Positions 7,524 through 10,754 of a stretch of 10,754 nucleotides of DNA are shown in pieces. The stretch is from NCBI GenBank assembly GCA_016839845.1, contig JAEOTL010000209.1, positions 1 through 10,754 of the forward strand. The letters run 5' to 3'. The translations under genes were made by a program, and so were the position numbers. Within the stretch, counting starts at the first letter, position 1, and the number at the start of each line of letters is the position of its first letter. The notes under the pieces are model-generated. The model was given only the letters and a program-made list of their open reading frames with translations, ran no database searches and was not told the DNA's origin. Origin of the DNA: Promethearchaeota archaeon (GTDB lineage Archaea > Asgardarchaeota > Lokiarchaeia > Sigynarchaeales > SOKP01).

Positions 7524-7574
7524 ACATTTATCAAGGGGACTTCACTGTCAGATAGATCATTAGGATCAGATGCA

Positions 7575-8096
7575 ATGTTTAAGATATGCCTTTTTGGTGA
7601 TGGAGGAGTTGGTAAAACTACATTATTAGCCCGATACCTTACAGGAATCTTTGAAACCAATTCTGAAATCACAATTGGTGTTGATTTCCATATAAAGAAG
7701 ATTAAAATCGAGGGAAAACGAGTTGCATTGCAGATTTGGGATTTTGCAGGTGAAGATCGATTTAGATTTCTCCTCCCTAGTTATGTATTAGGAGCATCTG
7801 GGGGTATTTTCATGTATGATATAACTCGGTATAGCTCTCTTAGAAATTTTCCAGATTGGTTAAAAATTTTTAATCAAAGTTATAGGGGACCCTCAAAAAG
7901 GATCCCTATCGTCATGGTTGGTAGTAAATTGGATCTTGATTACAAAAGAACCGTGTCTAAAGATGAAGCAGCTGATCTAGCAAGAGATTATAATTTATAC
8001 GGACATATAGAGTGCTCTTCTAAGGAAGGTATAAACGTAGATGAAGTGTTTTACAAAATAGGGCATACTCTACTGAAACATGCTAAGATAATTTAA
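7575..8096 (+). CDS. Rab/Ras-like small GTPase
   Basis: A 173-residue single-domain GTPase of the Ras superfamily, most like Rab proteins. G1 is GDGGVGKTT (8-16), G2 is T33 in TIGVDF, G3 is WDFAGEDRF (55-63), G4 is GSKLD (116-120, usually NKxD) and G5 is SSK (148-150). Rab-type features include RFRFLLPSYVLGASG, MYDITRYSSL and DWLKIF. Glutamate (E60) sits where Ras has the catalytic glutamine Q61. Serine replaces the G4 asparagine, a change comparable to the TKLD of Rho/Rac. The protein ends KHAKII without a C-terminal cysteine, so membrane anchoring by prenylation is unlikely. Such GTPases are greatly expanded in Asgard archaea. The reading frame stays open upstream to 7497 but has no ATG, GTG or TTG, and the ATG used begins just before the first beta strand. 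Convergent with the HAD gene. Confidence 0.93.
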   Translation: MFKICLFGDGGVGKTTLLARYLTGIFETNSEITIGVDFHIKKIKIEGKRVALQIWDFAGEDRFRFLLPSYVLGASGGIFMYDITRYSSLRNFPDWLKIFNQSYRGPSKRIPIVMVGSKLDLDYKRTVSKDEAADLARDYNLYGHIECSSKEGINVDEVFYKIGHTLLKHAKII

Positions 8097-8137
8097 AGGA
8101 AAACATATCTATTTAATCAGTAAGAAAGAAACTCCTA

Positions 8138-8983
8138 TTATTTCTTAAATATTTCCCCCAAATTATTTATAACCATATCAGGGAGCAAGTTATTATCAAA
8201 ACTCCTAGATTGAGTGGACTTCTCTCTTAAATCCTCAATCATTTCCAATGTGGAAACACCTGTTAAAACTGCTATTGTTGTAATCCCTGCGCGATTCCCG
8301 GCTAATATATCCGTATTCAAGCGATCTCCGAATATACATGCGTTCTTAGGAGAGATGCTGAAATTTTTTAGAATTAAATTAATACCAAACGGCTCGGGTT
8401 TTCCCATTATTCTGAGTGGTTGTTTATCAGTGCAAGTAATTAAAGCATTCACCATTACGCCCGCACCTGGTTTAAGTCCACCTGCAACTGGTAAAGTAGA
8501 GTCTGCGTTTGTCGCATAAAACTGAGCACTTCCCTCTAAAATGCACTTTTGGGCAATTGCTAATTTCTCATATGTTAAATGCCTATCAAGTCCTACGATA
8601 ACAAAATCAATCTCTTCATAATTTGAGGGATGGCTTACGATGGTGTGCCCTAATGCTCCTAACTCCTCTCGTAATCCTGTTTCACCGATAACATAAATCT
8701 TAGCATTCTCCTTTATCTTTGTTATTTCTGTCGATGTGATTGAAGCACTTGTATAAAAATCAGCGATATTACAAGGAATATTCATTTCGCTTAATTTTCT
8801 CACATATACCTTCCTTGTTGCCGTCGAATTGTTTGAATTAAAAACTACTGGAATTGACAACTCTTTCAGCTGAGCAATAACCTTATCAGCATTAGGGATT
8901 AAAGCATCCCCTCGGTATACAACACCATCTAAATCGAAAATAGCTAATTTAATCTTTTTCAATACTTCTATTAATTCTGGCAT
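8138..8983 (-). CDS. HAD-IIA (NagD-like) phosphatase
   Basis: A 281-residue haloacid-dehalogenase-superfamily hydrolase of subfamily IIA, which includes NagD, phosphoglycolate phosphatases and p-nitrophenyl phosphatases. Motif I is DLDG (nucleophile D17, acid D19), motif II is FNSNNS (48-53), motif III is K195 in GKPEP, and motif IV is GDRLNTD (219-225). The C2-type cap lies between motifs II and III, including the TNADSTLPVAGG region (158-169). It should be a cytoplasmic Mg-dependent phosphatase of a small phosphometabolite; the exact substrate cannot be told. I chose the ATG at 8983 because GGTGAT lies just upstream and the length then fits the family. A longer frame from a TTG at 9025 overlaps the preceding gene and adds 14 atypical residues. 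It starts 28 bases after the stop of the dolichol-kinase-like gene, so an operon is likely. Confidence 0.88.
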   Translation of the reverse strand: MPELIEVLKKIKLAIFDLDGVVYRGDALIPNADKVIAQLKELSIPVVFNSNNSTATRKVYVRKLSEMNIPCNIADFYTSASITSTEITKIKENAKIYVIGETGLREELGALGHTIVSHPSNYEEIDFVIVGLDRHLTYEKLAIAQKCILEGSAQFYATNADSTLPVAGGLKPGAGVMVNALITCTDKQPLRIMGKPEPFGINLILKNFSISPKNACIFGDRLNTDILAGNRAGITTIAVLTGVSTLEMIEDLREKSTQSRSFDNNLLPDMVINNLGEIFKK

Positions 8984-8986
8984 ACA

Positions 8987-8992
8987 ATCACC
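8987..8992 (-). promoter_or_regulatory. Shine-Dalgarno site that decides the HAD start
   Basis: The minus strand reads GGTGAT three bases before the ATG at 8983, complementary to the archaeal 16S rRNA tail. It is the best ribosome-binding site in the window and favours this ATG over the upstream TTG at 9025. As an internal gene of a two-gene transcript it would need such a site, unlike leaderless first genes. Confidence 0.65.
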
Positions 8993-9011
8993 ATGAGATT
9001 CAAATAATTTG

Positions 9012-10157
9012 CTAAAACCAACCAACTGGTAATCTGAATAGAAATATGAAGAGCTGAATTCCGATAGGGATAACTATTGGGTTTAAAATGTTATCTGCAG
9101 TGTATATTGGGAAATAATCTGTAATAAAAAAAATTAAGGCTCCAATAAAGGCATACACAGGACCAACCAGGATTAATCCTATTACATAGGCAACTACCAT
9201 TCCCGCAACAAATCCTTCAATGGATTTATAATCCTTACTTCTAACCTTTATCTTATGTTTTCCATATTTTCTCCCAATTAAAGCTGCAGCTGCATCGGAA
9301 AGACACGCTATAAGAATTCCCGCGAACCATGCCAGGATATGGATTATTCCTGCCATGTAGAGCATGTAAGTAAATATAAAACCAGTAATGATATATATCT
9401 GCGGTCCAGCAGCATTCTTTTCTTTATTTCTCAACATCGATCGAGTCAAAAAATTAAATACAGAATACTCTGGACCCCACACAATGCGAATTAGATCTGA
9501 AATTAATGCAAACATTAAAGCCCCAATTAGAGCCATCATAGTCAGATCTATAACTGCCTGAAAATCTCCTAGCACGTAGGGGAATAACGATAGATCCCCC
9601 CATAATGAAGTATAAACAGGTCCAAGGTCATTGATTAATTCAATTACGCTATCACTTATTATTAGAGTCACAGGATATAAAGCAAAGAAACCGAAGTATG
9701 CCAACAGCAGCAACAAACCAGATAAATGGAATGTTTTTCTGATTAACTCCATCTTCAGACTAATTTTCTCCGAATATGGATTTTCCTTCGTCATTCTTTC
9801 CACGTATCTCCTTAAGATTGGCTTTTTGCTTGCGTTAGATCTTTCAATCTCTGTATCCAATTCAGTTTTTCTTATTTCTCTTTTAATAATCTTAAAGAAT
9901 ATAAAATTGATGAGCAAGATTATCCCTATCCACCATACCATAAATCCATTATAAGGATATGGAAAAAATCTCGCTGTTGAATTAACATACCCAAATATTA
10001 AAAAACAAAATCCACATAAAACTGTCGAGATTCCTCCATAGCGGTTCTTCTCCTTAAATCCCCTACGACCAATATAAAACATCAAAAAAGTTAATATGAA
10101 AAATGAAAGAGATAAGGTGATATTATACACTTCATCAACAGTTGTCCAGTAATCCAT
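9012..10157 (-). CDS. Dolichol/phytol-kinase-like (SEC59/COG0170) membrane protein
   Basis: A 381-residue integral membrane protein with roughly nine or ten hydrophobic segments (about 13-30, 43-60, 71-91, 146-166, 204-224, 255-273, 275-294, 316-335, 337-352, 359-378). The C-terminal part carries the polyprenol kinase/CTP-transferase-like signature: RKTFHLSG (140-147), SDAAAALIGRKYGKHK (287-302), KSIEGFVAG (311-319) and DNILNP (355-360). Family members such as yeast Sec59 and plant VTE5 phosphorylate dolichol or phytol using CTP. Here the likely substrate is an archaeal isoprenoid alcohol, with roles in N-glycan carrier or isoprenoid-phosphate recycling (inference). The family core starts near residue 136. 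The preceding three-helix segment plus charged loop (92-139) is an extension, and the loop between core helices (about 167-203) also looks enlarged. First gene of a unit with the HAD phosphatase. No Shine-Dalgarno site; a TATA-like palindrome lies upstream. Confidence 0.85.
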   Translation of the reverse strand: MDYWTTVDEVYNITLSLSFFILTFLMFYIGRRGFKEKNRYGGISTVLCGFCFLIFGYVNSTARFFPYPYNGFMVWWIGIILLINFIFFKIIKREIRKTELDTEIERSNASKKPILRRYVERMTKENPYSEKISLKMELIRKTFHLSGLLLLLAYFGFFALYPVTLIISDSVIELINDLGPVYTSLWGDLSLFPYVLGDFQAVIDLTMMALIGALMFALISDLIRIVWGPEYSVFNFLTRSMLRNKEKNAAGPQIYIITGFIFTYMLYMAGIIHILAWFAGILIACLSDAAAALIGRKYGKHKIKVRSKDYKSIEGFVAGMVVAYVIGLILVGPVYAFIGALIFFITDYFPIYTADNILNPIVIPIGIQLFIFLFRLPVGWF

Positions 10158-10180
10158 TTTCAGTCAAATGAGGGTGATCT

Positions 10181-10198
10181 TAATTATTTAAATAATTA
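10181..10198 (-). promoter_or_regulatory. Palindromic TATA-like promoter element of the dolichol-kinase-like gene
   Basis: TAATTATTTAAATAATTA is a perfect 18-base palindrome containing TTTAAATA, an exact match to the archaeal TATA-box pattern, in both orientations. It lies 24-41 bases before the ATG at 10157, the spacing expected for a leaderless transcript. The symmetric sequence could also bind a dimeric regulator. Part of it (AAATAATTA) recurs just downstream on the plus strand. Confidence 0.5.
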
Positions 10199-10436
10199 TT
10201 TATCAAATAATTAATTTTGTGTTAAGAGTGCATTCTTTGGACATACTTACAGGATTAAGTAATTTGTCTTGATTCAATGCTTTTTAACAGATTCCATGAT
10301 TTTAAAAGAAATATCCTCTTCTAAAACATTACTAAACCAAAATTTCTAAACTAAATTAATAAGCAAATAATAATATAATTTATTAGAGAATAAGTAATAT
10401 AAAAAAAATAAATAAAATTAAAATAAGTAAATTATA

Positions 10437-10450
10437 TCTATAATAATATA
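10437..10450 (+). promoter_or_regulatory. Possible TATA region for the terminal Roadblock gene
   Basis: TCTATAATAATATA is centred about 52 bases before the ATG at 10496. Initiation about 26 bases downstream leaves a leader near 25 bases, in which AGGA (10489-10492) could act as a weak ribosome-binding site. The surrounding A/T bias makes the exact box uncertain. Confidence 0.3.
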
Positions 10451-10495
10451 CGTAATCTATCTCTCTAAAGATACTAATTCTAAATAACAGGACAT

Positions 10496-10754
10496 ATGAC
10501 TCTGATGGAATCTCCCGCCGAAAATCTTGATGATATTTTGAAAAAATTGCTCTCCGCTATTCCAGAAGTGAAAGCCGCAGCAATCGTTTCAGCAGAAGGG
10601 TTACCTATTGCTTCAGCTCTTCCTCAGGGGGTAGACGAAACCAGGATTGCAGCTATGACGGCAGCACTTCTCTCCTTAGCCGAAAGGTCGGTTATCGAGC
10701 TAGAAAAGGGTGAGTTTGATCAGCTGTATGTTAAGGGCTCGGAAGGCTATTTGC
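10496..10754 (+). CDS. Roadblock/LC7-domain protein (3' end outside the window)
   Basis: An open frame of 86 complete codons that runs off the window edge, beginning MTLMESPAENLDD. It shows the N-terminal two thirds of a Roadblock/LC7 domain: helix NLDDILKKLLSAI (10-22), strands VKAAAIVSAEGLPIASAL (25-42), long helix DETRIAAMTAALLSLAERSV (47-66), and strand DQLYVKGSEGYL (75-86). This is the archaeal MglB-like type with the hallmark VSAEGLPIAS. It probably dimerises and modulates a small GTPase, though no partner is shown here. The first ATG (10496) has AGGA only three bases away. An in-frame ATG at 10505, giving MESPAEN, is an equal candidate. The gene is visibly richer in G and C than its surroundings, as expected for a strongly conserved, well-expressed gene. 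Confidence 0.88.
   Translation, partial: MTLMESPAENLDDILKKLLSAIPEVKAAAIVSAEGLPIASALPQGVDETRIAAMTAALLSLAERSVIELEKGEFDQLYVKGSEGYL

Larger units (their letters stand above)
10158..10495. other. 338-base AT-rich intergenic region between divergent genes
   Basis: This region separates the dolichol-kinase-like gene (minus) from the partial Roadblock gene (plus). It holds the palindromic TATA element at 10181-10198 and a possible plus-strand promoter near 10437-10450. The stretch from about 10340 to 10450 is almost pure A/T, of low complexity. I found no tRNA, no clear C/D-box RNA and no open frame worth reporting in it. Confidence 0.6.

Noticed and set aside
8984..9025. N-terminal extension of the HAD phosphatase from a TTG start at 9025
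   Set aside because: The TTG overlaps the preceding gene by 14 bases and has no good ribosome-binding site. The added residues are not typical of the family, while the ATG at 8983 has GGTGAT directly upstream.
10340..10450. Possible repeat array or replication-origin-like AT-rich stretch
   Set aside because: Only low-complexity A/T with a short AATAAGTAA recurrence. No ordered repeats, origin-recognition-box pattern or linked Orc1/Cdc6 gene.

Overview
The window is a low-GC, gene-dense stretch of archaeal chromosome. A Rab/Ras-like small GTPase, two Roadblock/LC7 proteins and a dolichol-kinase-type membrane protein occur among ordinary metabolic genes. Promoters look archaeal: TATA boxes lie about 25-40 bases before start codons, Shine-Dalgarno sites are few, and T-tracts stand in for hairpin terminators. 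This combination fits an Asgard archaeon, perhaps a Loki-like lineage. That placement is an inference from gene content, because no rRNA or other marker gene is present.

Left part (1-4984): a PHP-domain phosphoesterase of histidinol-phosphatase type lies downstream of a 635-residue fusion of an acetyl-CoA hydrolase/CoA-transferase domain with a C-terminal GNAT acetyltransferase domain. The fusion gene is divergent from an AMP-forming acetyl-CoA synthetase gene (acs) across a 218-base region that holds the promoters. In the CoA-transferase domain the position of the family's catalytic glutamate reads histidine. The synthetase keeps the lysine that GNAT enzymes acetylate in bacteria. Together these suggest a Pat-like regulator beside its target, which is the most interesting hypothesis in the window.

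Middle (5129-8096): an unrecognised 150-residue protein follows a 127-residue Roadblock/LC7 protein. Next comes a DUF362 protein with two C-terminal [4Fe-4S] motifs, divergent from a 173-residue Rab-like GTPase. Roadblock proteins are common partners or regulators of small GTPases, so this may be a signalling neighbourhood.

Right part (8138-10754): a membrane CTP-dependent polyprenol (dolichol) kinase-like protein and a HAD-IIA phosphatase form a tight two-gene unit on the minus strand, with a palindromic TATA-like element in front. After a 338-base AT-rich gap, a second Roadblock/LC7 gene, richer in GC and well conserved in appearance, starts on the plus strand and runs off the end. I saw no RNA genes, CRISPR arrays, insertion sequences or integration sites.
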